A DNA stretch of 64,000 nt from positions 28,227,719-28,291,718 of the forward strand of contig CM056577.1 in the NCBI GenBank assembly GCA_029721435.1. The letters are read 5' to 3'. The position numbers and the translations under genes are program-made. This document shows, piece after piece, positions 24,824 through 35,915 of the stretch. Positions within the stretch are counted from its first letter, which is position 1; every line of letters starts with the position of its first letter. The notes beneath the pieces are model-generated. The model was given only the letters and a program-made list of their open reading frames with translations. It searched no databases and was not told where the DNA came from. The DNA is from Gymnothorax reevesii (Eukaryota; Chordata; Actinopteri; Anguilliformes; Muraenidae).

Positions 24824-25129
24824 TTATTTAAAGACTAAATGACTAAGGATCTTCAGCCTCTTCTCATGGCTTTCATCTTCAATACCTGAAATCAGCTTAC
24901 TGGCTCTTCTCTGAACTTTTTCTAGAGCCTCTATATCTTTCTTGAAGTACAGTCCCGGGAACTGTACATAATACTCCAGATGTGGTCTGAAAAATGTGTA
25001 GTACAAGAGAATTATCACCTCCTTGGATCTATACTCAATACTTTTGGCAATGTATCCCAGCATCTGATTGGCTTTTTTAACTGCTACAGCACAATGGCTA
25101 GAGCCTGTGAGAGTTTGGTTAACAATCAC
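24824..25129 (-). pseudogene. C-terminal part of a LINE reverse transcriptase
   Basis: Open for 101 codons on the minus strand. It contains 'KKANQMLGYIAKSIEYRSKE', 'LYYTFFRPHLEYYVQF' and 'KKDIEALEKVQRRASKLI', the thumb and connection region that follows the polymerase palm in CR1/L2/jockey-type LINE proteins. The catalytic YADD-type motif would lie upstream; it falls in a decayed interval and I cannot see it intact. The frame ends at 24824 before the 3' untranslated part. Non-functional copy. Confidence 0.85.
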
Positions 25130-25297
25130 TCCCAGATCTTTTTCATGTGGAGCACATTCCAGTTTTAAACTTCACACGAAGTAATCCTGTCTAATTTTTT
25201 ATTACCTACATGTACAACATTACATTTTGCTAGATTAAATTTCATTTGGCACATTTCAGCCCAATTCTGGATTCTATCCAAATCATCCTGAATCACT

Positions 25298-25562
25298 TTA
25301 GTGGACTCTACTAATCTGCAAATTTAACTTATTTTCTCTCAATATTCCTATCAAGGTCATTAATGTAGATGAAGAACAGCGGGATCCCTGAGGGACACCA
25401 CTCCACTTGTTACGGATGAGATTCCGCAGACCACCACTCTTTGTGTTCTCTCCTGTAACCAGTTTTGAATCCACACCAGAAATAACCTCCTGTATAACTC
25501 CAATGGAGCTCATTTTAAAAGTTAGTCTCTCATGCGGTAATGTATCAAATGCTTTATTCGTT
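25298..25562 (-). pseudogene. fragment of LINE reverse transcriptase palm/fingers
   Basis: The minus-strand frame has 'TNKAFDTLPHERL' near its start and 'NKWSGVPQGS' near the middle, two ordered landmarks of LINE reverse transcriptases (the first catalytic Asp lies in the AFD block). After VPQGS the reading frame shifts: the sequence that should read on to the FIYINDLD block is in another frame. It belongs to the same truncated element as the downstream C-terminal piece. Confidence 0.75.
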
Positions 25563-25565
25563 TAC

Positions 25566-26485
25566 GAACTTCCACACACGGTAAATGTTGTCTGTGCATT
25601 GCAAACCATTTCATTTTCGCTTATCATCACATGAAAAACATTGACTAAAATGACGGAAAGTGGTGTTGATTCTGACAAAGGGTTGAGTTGGGCCTGAATA
25701 GTGGTCCAGATGAGTTTTCAAGTGGAAATTCTTCAGAATGGAATGATACTGCATCAGAAGATGAACATTCTACAAGCTTGCCCATAAAATATTTTTTATG
25801 GATATTTTTCTGTGGCCATGTTTTTCTTTAGCCATTTTGTCCTCACACTGGCCAGGTGGGAAGGATTAAGCAGCCCCCTCCCCCCAAAAAAATAGGCCAG
25901 GATCTTCTGAAAGGACAGGGCCTGTGGTCCCATCTCGAGGACTAAAACCTCTGCCGGTGCCCCTGCCCAACGAAAAAATGTGCTGATTCAAGGCCCACAA
26001 TTTTGGACAGCACTGTTATCAAGCTTTCCTTTTTTTTTACACATCTGCTTGGCATGGCCTGTGCAATGTCTTTTTACCGCAGACTGCACCGAGTGTGTTA
26101 TTTCAAAGGCCCTTAATCTTTACATTCCAGGAATTTTCTACAGAAAATTGATGGGCCTCAGTTATGAACGGCCCCAAAATCAGGGAATGGTTGCAATTTT
26201 GGCAGGTTTTGAAGTATAGCCCATTATTCTTTTGGATGACGTCTGATTTGTCAGATCAGAAAGGAGAGAACTCGGTAGAGGAAAGATTAGTTATCACACG
26301 GTGGATTCAGCTGGCAGCATTAAGTATTTACAGTGACAGTGGGAGCTTTCTCCTGCTCCTGAGTTCCAGTGTGCTCTGTAAGTTTTTTGAACTGTTAGAA
26401 TGTATTAAAAATACATAGTGACTGTAAAAATACTGCTGTATTTCAATGTAAAATCAGCAAAAATAGACATAAATATCCTCACATG
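25566..26485. other. stretch without a recognised gene
   Basis: I see no gene. At about 25698-25800 one plus frame reads a Ser/Glu/Asp-rich run (...SSEWNDTASEDEH...) of the kind found at N termini of some transposases, but it is short and stops at once. The rest is featureless. Confidence 0.4.
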
Positions 26486-27204
26486 CAGTGGCTAGCCAGC
26501 AGGGGTGCTAAGACATGTCCGTTTTTTACTGCAATAAGTAGTTCTCAATATTTTTCCTTTATTGACACGTTTTCCAATGATCTTAATTGGCAACTGAAGA
26601 CACAATTTCTCTCCATATGTGATCTAACAGCGATGAAATCATGGGCTAAATTCAGTACAGAAAAAAAATGTACTTATTAATAGGCCAATGCTTCGTGATG
26701 ATTGAACTGGTTCCAATGAATTGCGAATTTTCATTCTCGGTTTTGTGTGGGTTGGAGAAAAAAGTGGCATTCGGCAGTTAAATAGGCTATGAAAAGCCTG
26801 CGGCTCTTTTTTGCATGAGAATCGACAGGTATGCAATTTTGAATGACGTTGATCTAAATGCAGCAAATACGCGTCCAGATGAATGATTGTCGTCTAACCT
26901 AGTCAGGGAGAACAAGCAGTTAACTGTGGAGTGCTCTCGGAGTGAACCTTTTGTTAGGGTGAGGTCAGGACTAATACTTGTTTTAAACAGAAGTTTTGTG
27001 CAACCCAAATCTCTGTTCTTGTTCGGCAACTGTACTAAATTTAGCCCATGATTTAATCGCTGTTAGATCGCATATGTAGAGAAACCGTGTTTTCGATTGC
27101 CAATTATGATAATTGTAAAACCAGTCAATAAAGGAAAATGAGAACTACTAACTGCTGTCAAAAAGGAACATGTCTTAGCACCCCCGCTTGCTACGCCACC
27201 GCTG
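26486..27204. mobile_element. second foldback hAT-type element, related to 3759-4607
   Basis: It starts CAGTGGCTAGC and ends with gctacgccaccgctg, the inverse type of a CAG.GG..GTAGC terminus. Both ends continue with 'ggggtgctaagacatgt' (26499 and the inverse near 27170-27185). The inner part matches the 3759-4607 element: 'gatctaacagcgatgaaatcatggg', 'gcgtccagatgaatgattgtc' and 'gtggagtgctctc'. Its loop region is in the opposite orientation to that of the first element. The left arm breaks off near 26663. No clear target duplication was found (ctcacatg against gcatgaaa), so the exact ends are uncertain. No transposase. Confidence 0.75.
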
Positions 27205-27456
27205 GCATGAAAGCTGATATTTGCACAGTAACAAGATTCTGTTTCATTTACAGATACAGAGATCTGCATTCCTCCCAGGAGGGAGGGCAGTCTCATTAAT
27301 TCATTTATTCATAATTATCAGTCACAGTTAAAACCACCAACTCAGAGTCCAGTCAAACTATCAAACTATCTTATCATATCTTAAATGTCACCCACAAGGA
27401 CCAAATTTTTAAGCAAAAATGAATGTTATAATTATGCATGTTTCAAAATAAAGAAA
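27205..27456. other. short interval, nothing recognised
   Basis: An AT-rich spacer between two foldback elements. I see no feature in it. Confidence 0.4.
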
Positions 27457-27858
27457 GGTCAAACTTTAGATGACGTGCTGCTCATAAAGGCTCTATACAG
27501 CATGTATAATGCCTTCATAAATGAGACATAATGTCTTCATAAATCATGCATAAGAAAGTGTCATGCTTTGTAAAGGGTGAAATAGCGTATCCTTATTAAG
27601 CATGTGATGCCAGATGTGACAATGACAATGTCACTTAGCTGACAATGTCACCCTTTATAGAATTTAGCCACTAGCTAAATGACATTGACAGTTATATCAA
27701 ATCTGGCATCATGTGCTGAATAAGGATGTGTTTTTTCACCCTTACAAAGTATGACATTTGTTTACGTATGATTTATGAAGACATAATGTCTCATTTATGA
27801 AGGCATTATACATGCTGAAAAAAGCATTTGTAAGCAGCACTTCGTGTAAAGAGCAACC
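27457..27858. mobile_element. foldback MITE, about 400 bp
   Basis: The two halves are inverted copies. 'cgtgctgctcataaa' and 'catgtataatgccttcataaatgag' near 27474-27525 answer 'ctcatttatgaaggcattatacatg' and 'tgtaagcagcacttcg' near 27792-27846. Further in, 'gggtgaaatagcgtatcctt' answers 'aaggatgtgttttttcaccc', and 'gatgccagat' answers 'atctggcatc'. The centre holds tandem 'tgacaatg(t)' words (27617-27648). It has no coding capacity. Outer ends and target duplication are not certain. Confidence 0.75.
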
Positions 27859-30800
27859 AAAAAAAACTCCTGTCATGTCATTGGAACATGCCCAAGTTCA
27901 TTAGTGGGAAAAGCGCACCACAGGGTGTGGTACACAATGCCTCTCTATACCACAGATATTCCAGTCCCTAAGATATTCAATATAGAGAGTCTGCCCTAAT
28001 CTCAATGCAGTCGGTTCATACATTATTTTACCGTATAGTAAATTTTTCCCCTGCCTTACATATAAAACTACCGTGCCTGTGTAAGTAGTGAAATGCGCAA
28101 TAGAACACATTATTAATGCCTGCAGACTTTTTTAAAGGCACCTAGGGTATAGCCCTGATACATAACACATTTGGCTGGATGTATTATGCCAAGCCCGTGC
28201 TGTAAGCTGTCCTCAAGTCATTGTTTAAGAGTGAGCTCTCAGCCTGCCATTGCATGATACAACCAAGAGTTTGCAGAAGAGAAAGGATAGAGAAGCCTAA
28301 AGAGACTGCGGCTTCTCTGGAACATTCCTTAAAATCATTATTCAGCGGTGTTACCCAAGGCTTGCTATCAGGGATATATATGGCTGTATTACAGAATTAC
28401 TCTTCCCTTTGTGTTCCCTGGCTTGCTCGGGCAGGCTGTGTATTTTTTACCATTGCCTCTATCTTCCTGGAGGACTCTGCCTGATGAGAGTGTGATCTCG
28501 CTTGCTTAGAAGGTCCCGTCTTGTTAAGTTGTGTTGCCTCAGCATCTATAAGCACACAGGATTGCAGTGGCACACTCGGGCTATGTTTGAAATTCGACCA
28601 GCAAGGCTTAAGTGTTTATTTTTCACTCAATGCCCTAGGAATAAATCCCTCCTTAGAAATAGAAATTTTCTTTGAAGCTTCAAATGCGCTGCGGAGTTGG
28701 ATTGTAGCTTAGAGGTAAGCCTTCGACACATTTTTATTTCCACAGCACTAGCTAATGTTGCCTTTAAATATGTAATTACACTAACAATGACACATAGTCT
28801 ATTTTTCTGAAAATAGTAATGTTTGTTGTCTTATTTACGACTTAATTATTTGTAATTTCCCACGAGTTGTAGTCACTTGCAGAATATTACATGAAAGTGT
28901 CATTCATTTCCCCTTAATAATTTAGTAATTTTTTTTAAAAAACGTGTACTCCGGCTTAGATATGTAGTGGGTGCTTATGTTCGTAATTTATGCAAAAGCA
29001 TTAAATCTGGGTTTCCCACATTATACTCAATCATGAATATTTAAGAGCTCATTAAGCCGTTCATAATCACTCAACTGTGATAACCATGCTGACTTTGGAA
29101 GTAATAATAATAATTTCATTCTGGATCTAGCATGAGCTATTGCGATGCAAAACATGCACTGTTTGTCGTTATTAAAACACACACACGCACACATTGGCAT
29201 ATGCACACACACAATATTACAGTTACAAAGACATCTTACCTGGCCTCACCTATCTTCCAAAGCAATGCAAAACGTTCATTGTAGCAGAGATCAAAAATTG
29301 AAGCTCAGAGAGTATTAAAACAAATTGAAAAGTTGACTGAATTCATGGGTGGAAGTAAGACATCGCAGGATATTTACTTTGTGACACCAGGCCCATCCAC
29401 CAATGTATGTCAGTTCATCTTTAAAAAGCCTGATAATTTGATTTAAATTATAATATGAATCCTCCACCAGAATCACACAGCTGAAAAGTGATAGTTTTAA
29501 TATGAATTGGTCCAAGTATACGATCCTTTATGGTCTGTGTGGTATTTCTCCCAAAGCATCCTTAAAAAAGAAAACTGTTGTCAATGGAACCTCCTTGGTT
29601 CAATTAAGGTTAAAAATCCATCCAACTCTACCTTCTCCTGTTGTATTTCTCCTCTGAGGAGAACAGGTGCTCGACCTGAGCTCACCTCACAGCACATGTC
29701 TGGGGCTTTTTGATTGGCAGGTAAATCTGAAGGCTTATACTGTTACTTGCAGAGGCGAGTCCTCACAAATCCATCCCAATCCATTTTTTTTTTTTTTCGG
29801 TGAGTATGGGTCTCTGTTTAGCAAGTACTGTGACTGACAGCTAGCTGGCAACAACAAGCCCTAAATATCTTTTGACAGAAAGATTGCAAGCACAAATACT
29901 TGAAATGCTGGATTGTGGGGAGAGAGAAAGCTTCTCCATAACCTTTTCTTCAATGAAATCGCTAGAAACATGGAATTTTCTTAATGTACTTTTGTTTGTG
30001 TAACTACTTGTGCATTGTGTGTGTTGTGTTTGTATTTGTGTGTGAGAGAGAGAGAGCGAGAGAGGAGTATTTGTATGTGTATTAGAGAGAAAATGTGTGA
30101 TCTTTTGTGTAAGCTGTTATTTATCCAGTGGTCCAGTTTTGATTTCAGTGCTCATTGCACATAAGAGTGCTAGCAATGAACACTGGGTTATTTCATTGTG
30201 TTAATGAACCACAAGTGCTCTCTTTCCGAGGTTCTGCTCAAGAAAGTACGCAGATTGTAAAAAGTTTCATCAAGTCTAGAGCGTGTCACAGCTTGTCAGC
30301 CTTGCCCTCCGACAAATTGGGAGAGAGGGCTGATGAATTGCAGTTCCCATCTGCCGTGAGACTCTTGATAAACCTCTATCACGGTTGCTATCTGGCCGCT
30401 CAGCGGCCGAATCAATTTAAATGACTTTCTCCCCTCTGAGAATGCTGGCTTTTGTTAAACGACTTCATGAGAAAAAATGATGGCATTAATTTTCGACAGA
30501 GCACCAGCTGCTATGAAGATTTATGGCCGCATTTAATTGTAAATACACATTTATTTTCCCTCCCTGTGAATCTCTGGCATTGAGATACTGGTCTCAGACA
30601 CAAACAGTTGTCAATGTTCTTCTAATTGCCGGGGTTGTTTATGAAATATGTCAGATAACAATAGTAATGATTAAAATGAAGGATTTTCTTTAGTTACTGG
30701 CAACTTGTTATAATCCAGACCAGGAGTCTAGTGTGGGGGCAGAGAACAATCCAACGTTAGGGTTTATTGATAGCAACACGGTAGCAGTGGGGCAGAGCCC

Positions 30801-31480
30801 AGGCAGAATTGCACAATTCAGTTCAGATGTTATGGACGAACCAGTGTAGGCGTGCCAATCTCCAGCTGAGAAACCGCCCACTTTTTCTAGCCACTTAGCT
30901 AGGAGCCCTGTTTATCCTCACGGATGAAGTTTAAGATTCAAGACCTCTAGCTATGGTGGCCAACGAGGGCAAAAATGCTGGAACGGCCCTAAACATCTCC
31001 AGTTGGAGAAACGCGCTGCAGTTCTGAATGTTAGTATTCACTGACTGAACAACACATTTTTATGGTCAGCCAACGTACCAAGGTCATCTTCTTTCTTTAA
31101 GATAAGCAGGGCTCCTGCTTATCAGTGGCGACATTGGACATTTAGGCTATAAACATGGTGAAAGGACGTCTTTACGAGTGAAATTTGAATGTCGGGGCTT
31201 ACGGACACTTGGATTGTGCCGCATGAGCAGTATGGAGGCATTTTGTGTTTTTTAAATGTTATTTTTTTACGCTTGAAAGAGTGGCCACCATTGACTTCAG
31301 CTGTTTTTCTTTGGAACCTTTGGAGGATGAAAAAAATTCATGGACCCTTCGATTAGCCTTGGGGTGAGTAGATGATAGGTGAATTAAAATTTTTAGGTGA
31401 ATTTCCCCTTTACTGCAGTGCCGCCTGAAGGCCCAACAATCACAAGCATCCAATATTGACCTTTGGACTTCTCCCTTGCG
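27859..31480. other. long stretch without a recognised gene
   Basis: I see no gene. A TG/GA-rich compound microsatellite lies at about 30011-30063 and a T-run at 29785-29798. A perfect small hairpin, gataagcagg-gct-cctgcttatc (31101-31123), lies in otherwise plain sequence. 30285-30700 is described separately as a possible regulatory block. The longest frames (89 codons) have no recognisable domain. Confidence 0.5.
30285..30700. promoter_or_regulatory. best candidate for a conserved developmental enhancer
   Basis: A stretch of about 400 bp that avoids simple repeats and is dense in transcription-factor-like words: 'cctctatcacgg', 'ggccgctcagcggcc' (a palindrome near 30395), 'aatcaatttaaatgac', 'cattaattttcg', the E-box cagctg within 'ccagctgctatgaag' and 'gcatttaattgtaaat'. 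This texture is what I associate with vertebrate conserved non-coding elements. The sequence alone cannot show conservation. Confidence 0.35.
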
Positions 31481-31981
31481 CACAGAGATTTCACCAGATC
31501 CTCTGTATCTTTTGACAATATTATGTTCTGTAGATTCAGTCTTCGCAATTATAATTGAGGAACATTTTTCTGAAATTTTTCTGCAATTTTTAGATGCAGT
31601 TTTTTGCAGATTGGTGAATCTCTGTCCATTTGAACTTTTATGACCCTCTGCCTCTCTAAAATGTTCTTTTTATTCCTAGTCATGTAACTGACCTGTTGCC
31701 AATTGAGTTAATTGGTTGCAAAATGCTCCTCCAGCTGTTTTATTATTAGAACCACTTACTTTTCCAGCCTTTTGTTGCCCCTCTCCTAACTTTTTTTGAG
31801 ATGTTTTGCTGCCATCAAATTCAAAATGGTAAAGTGTCTCACTTTCAACATCTGACATATTGTCTACGTTCTATTGTGAATAAAATGTGGGTTTTTGAGA
31901 TTCTCAAATAATTGCATTCTATTTTTTTTTTTTTTTTGCAATTTACACAGAATCCCAACTTTTTTTAGAATTAGGGTTGTA
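31481..31981 (+). mobile_element. 3' part of a TA-flanked DNA transposon
   Basis: The right terminus is 'aatcccaactttttttagaattagggttg' ending at 31979, followed by TA (31980-31981). This is the usual end of an abundant fish DNA transposon whose terminus reads CAACCC(C/T)AATTC inward. The preceding 450 bp also read like that family ('gttgccaattgagttaattgg', 'ccttttgttgcccct', 'gttctattgtgaataaaatgtggg'). The left terminus is missing, so the copy is truncated near 31481. I do not assign the superfamily. A minus-strand open frame at 31676-31858 lies wholly inside it and is not a host gene. Confidence 0.6.
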
Positions 31982-34640
31982 ATACAGGACCATTTCTCGT
32001 TGTCAAATCAGAGAAATTGCAGATCGACTGGAGCAACTGTCTGACTGCAGCTAAGGCCGCATCTCACGGTTATGCAAGCTTGCTTGGGCCCAAGCAGTAC
32101 TGCAACTTCATACTCTTGGTGAAATGGAATTAATAGTATGTAATACATTACTTTTTTAGGGCAAAGTCATGCGGCTGGCATGGTCAAGAAGAGCTGTGTG
32201 GGCATAATTTATGCTAAAGTATAAGATTGTGTTGTGTTACATGGACAACTGATGACATAAATTAAGTGGAAATTTAAAAAAATAAAATGTCTCTAGTCTC
32301 TCGATGGAGGCTCACTTGGTTTTTACCTGCAAGGTGCAAATCCCTTACTTTGAAATGAACTGGCATGTATCAGAGCTGAAAACAGAAATTCTTTAATACT
32401 GCCATTCTATTGTACTTTGTTCATAATGAATCTTTTTTCTTTCCCATTGCCATGACAACTGACACTGTAGCATGGCATGGTATTTGTGAAGGCATTGGCT
32501 AAAAATGGACATTTTCGGACACTTGCACTTCTTTTTTTTTTAAACTTTTTTCAATAGTTTGTTGTATGAACCTGTCAAGTATTTGATGTGAAGTAATTTG
32601 ACTGCTTTACCAATTAGTTTCAATGAAGTTATGTAAGAAGAAAACCTCTATCACAGATCAAGTCAGAAGAGCCCAACTTTAACAACCATTATCTCAAAAG
32701 CACAAGGTGTCATGAAACGTCAATTTTTACCGCATTTTCCAGTGTGTGCAGTATGTGCATGTGTGATTATGCATGCGTGTGTCGGTTAAGAATACGTAGA
32801 CGTTATACCTCCTGGCGAAGTACCCCATCTTAAATTTATATTGTTGTTTTCAAAAGTGTTTTTGGAAGACAATGTTGGTAGCCCAACTGAAAAACATGAT
32901 AAATATTTAATGTGGAATACCATGCCACTACTCCACGCTTGGGCTCGTTGAGAATTTATTGGACTTTCTGTATGAACTATTCTCAGAGCATGGAAGCATG
33001 GTTGGAATCTGACCCAAGATCCAATCATTGGGGATAAATTATTGAACAAAAGTAGATTGAAAATCTCTTGGTGGTGTATTTTCCAGAAATCTTCCAGCTT
33101 TGATGTGGTTCTTTGCTCTGGCTCATTTGCATGGCTTCTGTTTTAGTTTTCTTGTTGCTTTCAGTTGTGGTTCATGCATTCTGCAACATTGATATGTTAT
33201 TGCTGAATGTTGTATCAGTTCATATTTAATTTATAAATTCCAGGAAACAATGTGGGACATACAACCAAGATTGTCCATTATTTCAAGTATAAGTTGACCA
33301 TTGACAGTTCCATCTTCAATGTTTTTTTAAAGAAATAAAATGGATACACTTGCCACAGCACTTTAATTGACTGCAATACACAGACAGCAGAAAGGTTTTG
33401 ATTGCTGCCATTCATTAGTGTGTCATTTGCCAGAAGCTACAGTGTGACCAGCTCTTGTTTATACGACCTCATCAACGCCCGAGTCTGGCTGCTTCTCCCT
33501 CGGGATATAATTTCTTTCTTTCTGTTATGTTTTGTTCTGTTTCTGTTTTTTTTTTTTGCCCCTGGAAATTTTATCTCAAATATTTAAAAAATATGGAAAC
33601 AGAAATATAATTAACATATTGAGCATCAACGAAAATATTTGATTTATAAGCAAATATGTCTATCAAAAAATGGTGCATAAAACAGTTCATCTAGCCACTC
33701 TGATCAATTTCTCTGGACTGTGGGGGCGTGGTCAAATGATACTTGGTTGACTAATGAGACGTGTCATTATTTTGGCTATTTTAAGCAGCTCTGACATCTA
33801 TTGATTACAAATACAGCATTTGACATGGCTTATTCGTCTCAACGGCTCATTGGACCCCAGTCACCCCCAGTAAAACTAGCAAAATGGGCAAAATGTCAAT
33901 CACGAGTACTAGAAAGTTGAACTTTAAATGAATTTGATTTTGAAATGAGCTGATGATAACAACTGGGCATGTTTAGGCTTCAGGCTCAGCCCAACAGTGC
34001 CTGCTGATGTCAGTAGACTGGGATACATCAAACCGGACAGAGAAAAAGAACCATTCAGTTCACTAAAACAAGCTGCTTTACAACAAAAAGTAGTCTGTCT
34101 GTCTTAACAGATCTTTTAATCTTATTATGAGACTTACCTTCTCATTTTTTTTCTTCTCAAGTAAAAGATATAAGCTTATATCAAGTTTCCAAATGAATTT
34201 TTATTTTTTTATGGCCAATCCTAGAAATGAGTGTAATAAGCTCTTTTTTTTGGCAGAATTTTTGTGCAGCGCAGAAAAAGAAGGTGATAGAAATTAGTGT
34301 TTTATGCCTAAATACATGATTAAAATAGTTAAGATGATGTACTTATTTATCTTTTCATGCAGTGTTTGCAAAACCATCAGCTTTTTGCATAAAATTGTTT
34401 TATTGGTCTAAGGGGAAATGGGTGCTACCTACCAGAATTGAGTCAGTATGACTGCTGTATTTCCAAAACACACCAAAAAAAGCTATCTATCACTCCCTGT
34501 CTTCCTCAGGGATATGAAAGAATAGTACATTCATTGGTTTATGAGATGATGGGAGTCCAGGGTCAGCACAAACAAGGGGTGAGTGCTTAGTCGGGATTGC
34601 GGAAGCTCGAATAAGTAAAAAAGGCAGGACAGGCCATGGG
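31982..34640. other. stretch without a recognised gene
   Basis: I see no gene. T-runs lie near 32530-32540 and 33545-33558. Frames of at most 87 codons (32786-33049, minus) show no domain. Nothing else stands out. Confidence 0.5.
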
Positions 34641-34644
34641 TGAT

Positions 34645-34890
34645 AGCTGATAGCTAATGTTAGAGAGACATGGAGATAGCAAACAGCAACCCTACAGCTA
34701 ATGTTTGAGAGACAAATAGAAAGCCTAAGCTAATGTTAGAGACAGAGAGAGATAGCCTGCTGCTATGTTAGAGAGAGGGGGAGATAGCCTAGAGCTAATG
34801 GTAGAGACACAGGAAGATAGTTAGAGAGAGAGGGGAGATAACGAGATAACCTGCTGCTAATGTCGGAGATGCAGGGAGATAGCCTACAGC
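34645..34890. repeat. minisatellite, ~32-bp unit (left part)
   Basis: Units built on 'gctaatgttagagagacagg' plus 'gagatagcct' recur at 34653, 34697, 34729, 34762, 34794 and 34856, mostly 32-33 bp apart. Units differ by substitutions and small indels. The array is cut at 34890 by a hAT element and resumes at 35572. Open frames across it with periodic Leu/Ser/Pro protein are by-products of the repeat. Confidence 0.85.
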
Positions 34891-35563
34891 CAGTGGCGTG
34901 CCGTCTGGTGTTTTGAGGGCCTTTAGTAACCACACCCTTCACCACTCAATTACCCTCAAGCTGTCCTTGTTTAAGTTTGCCTGATTGACAATCAAATAAT
35001 TTATCGACTGAACAACCAAGATCAGCACAAGACCTATAATTAGCAATGATACTGAAAAAGTTAATGCTTATTGCCTATATTTATATAATTGATATGTCAT
35101 TGGAAGGATGAGAATATAAATGCAAAAAAAGCAAAAAATTTTGATGACTTTGCAGCATTTATTTTTGCCATCCTTACAATTGTCACTCAGCTCTGCATCC
35201 TGCCTAACAGCCTCTTTTAGCCACTACTACATTCAGAATATCATACGGATTCTCATGGCGTATTGCTTAATGAGCCTTGGAAACCAATTTACGCAAGTCT
35301 GAGCCGTTTCATGAGCTACATGAACACAAAATTTATAAAAGGCGTATTGATATTATAAGTCGCCATTTAATTGCGGAAGAAAACGCCAAATCATTCTGTG
35401 GTGCAATGTTTTACAACCCAATCAAAAATAAATTTGACTGTCATTCAAGCAATTAGAACAACAGTTACTAATTGGGAAAAGTAAAATGTCGGAGGTTTGA
35501 GTCATTACGTATTGAAAGGTGCGGTTTCTGAAGGCCTTTGTTACTGCCAATGGACCGCCTCTG
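34891..35563. mobile_element. non-autonomous hAT element inserted in the minisatellite, 673 bp
   Basis: It starts CAGTGGCGTGCCGTCTG and ends gaccgcctctg, whose inverse is CAGAGGCGGTC. Both ends have 'aggcctttagtaac'-like words a little further in (34916-34932 and, inverted, 35530-35545). Flanks cctacagc (34883-34890) and cctaccgc (35564-35571) form an 8-bp direct repeat with one mismatch, as expected for hAT, though the minisatellite unit itself contains this word. No transposase domain is visible in its short open frames. Confidence 0.8.
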
Positions 35564-35915
35564 CCTACCGCTAATGTTAGTGGGACAGGGAGATAGCCTG
35601 CCACTACTGTTTGAGAAATAGGAAAATAGCCTGCAATTAATGTTTGTGAGGGGGATATCCACCAGTTAATTTTAGTAAAAAAGAGGGGGATAGCCAGCAG
35701 CTAATGTTAGAGAAAGAGGGAGATGGCCTACAGCTAATAATAGAGAGTGAGGGGGGATAGCCTATATCCAATGTAAGAGACAGGGGATAGCCTGCAGCTA
35801 ACATCTGAGAGGTAGGGAGATAGCCTACTGCTAATGTTAGAGAGACAGGGAGATAATCTAAGGCCAAAGTTAGACAAAGTGGGGAGGATAACCTACAGCT
35901 TATGTTCGAGAGACA
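35564..35915. repeat. minisatellite, ~32-bp unit (right part)
   Basis: Continuation of the array after the hAT insertion, with units at about 35571, 35603, 35634, 35664, 35700 and on to 35895 ('cagcttatgttcgagagac'). Units here are more diverged and carry more G-runs (agaggggga) than on the left side. Confidence 0.85.

Larger units (their letters stand above)
24475..25565 (-). mobile_element. 5'-truncated CR1-like LINE (minus strand)
   Basis: Read on the minus strand it enters within the reverse-transcriptase domain, with 'KAFDTLPHERLTFKMSS' at about 25555-25505, continues through VPQGS (about 25400) and the block matching FIYINDLD (about 25355), then a connecting region and the C-terminal segment ending near 24824. 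It finishes with a 3' tail of repeated TTATG units (24475-24496), the usual end of CR1-type fish LINEs. It is 5'-truncated, as most LINE copies are, and carries frameshifts and stops, so it is dead. Clade assignment is from the tail and from the 'RPHLEY..QF' style of the C terminus. Confidence 0.85.

Noticed and set aside
31101..31123. microRNA precursor
   Set aside because: A 10-bp perfect hairpin with a 3-nt loop is too short for a microRNA precursor.
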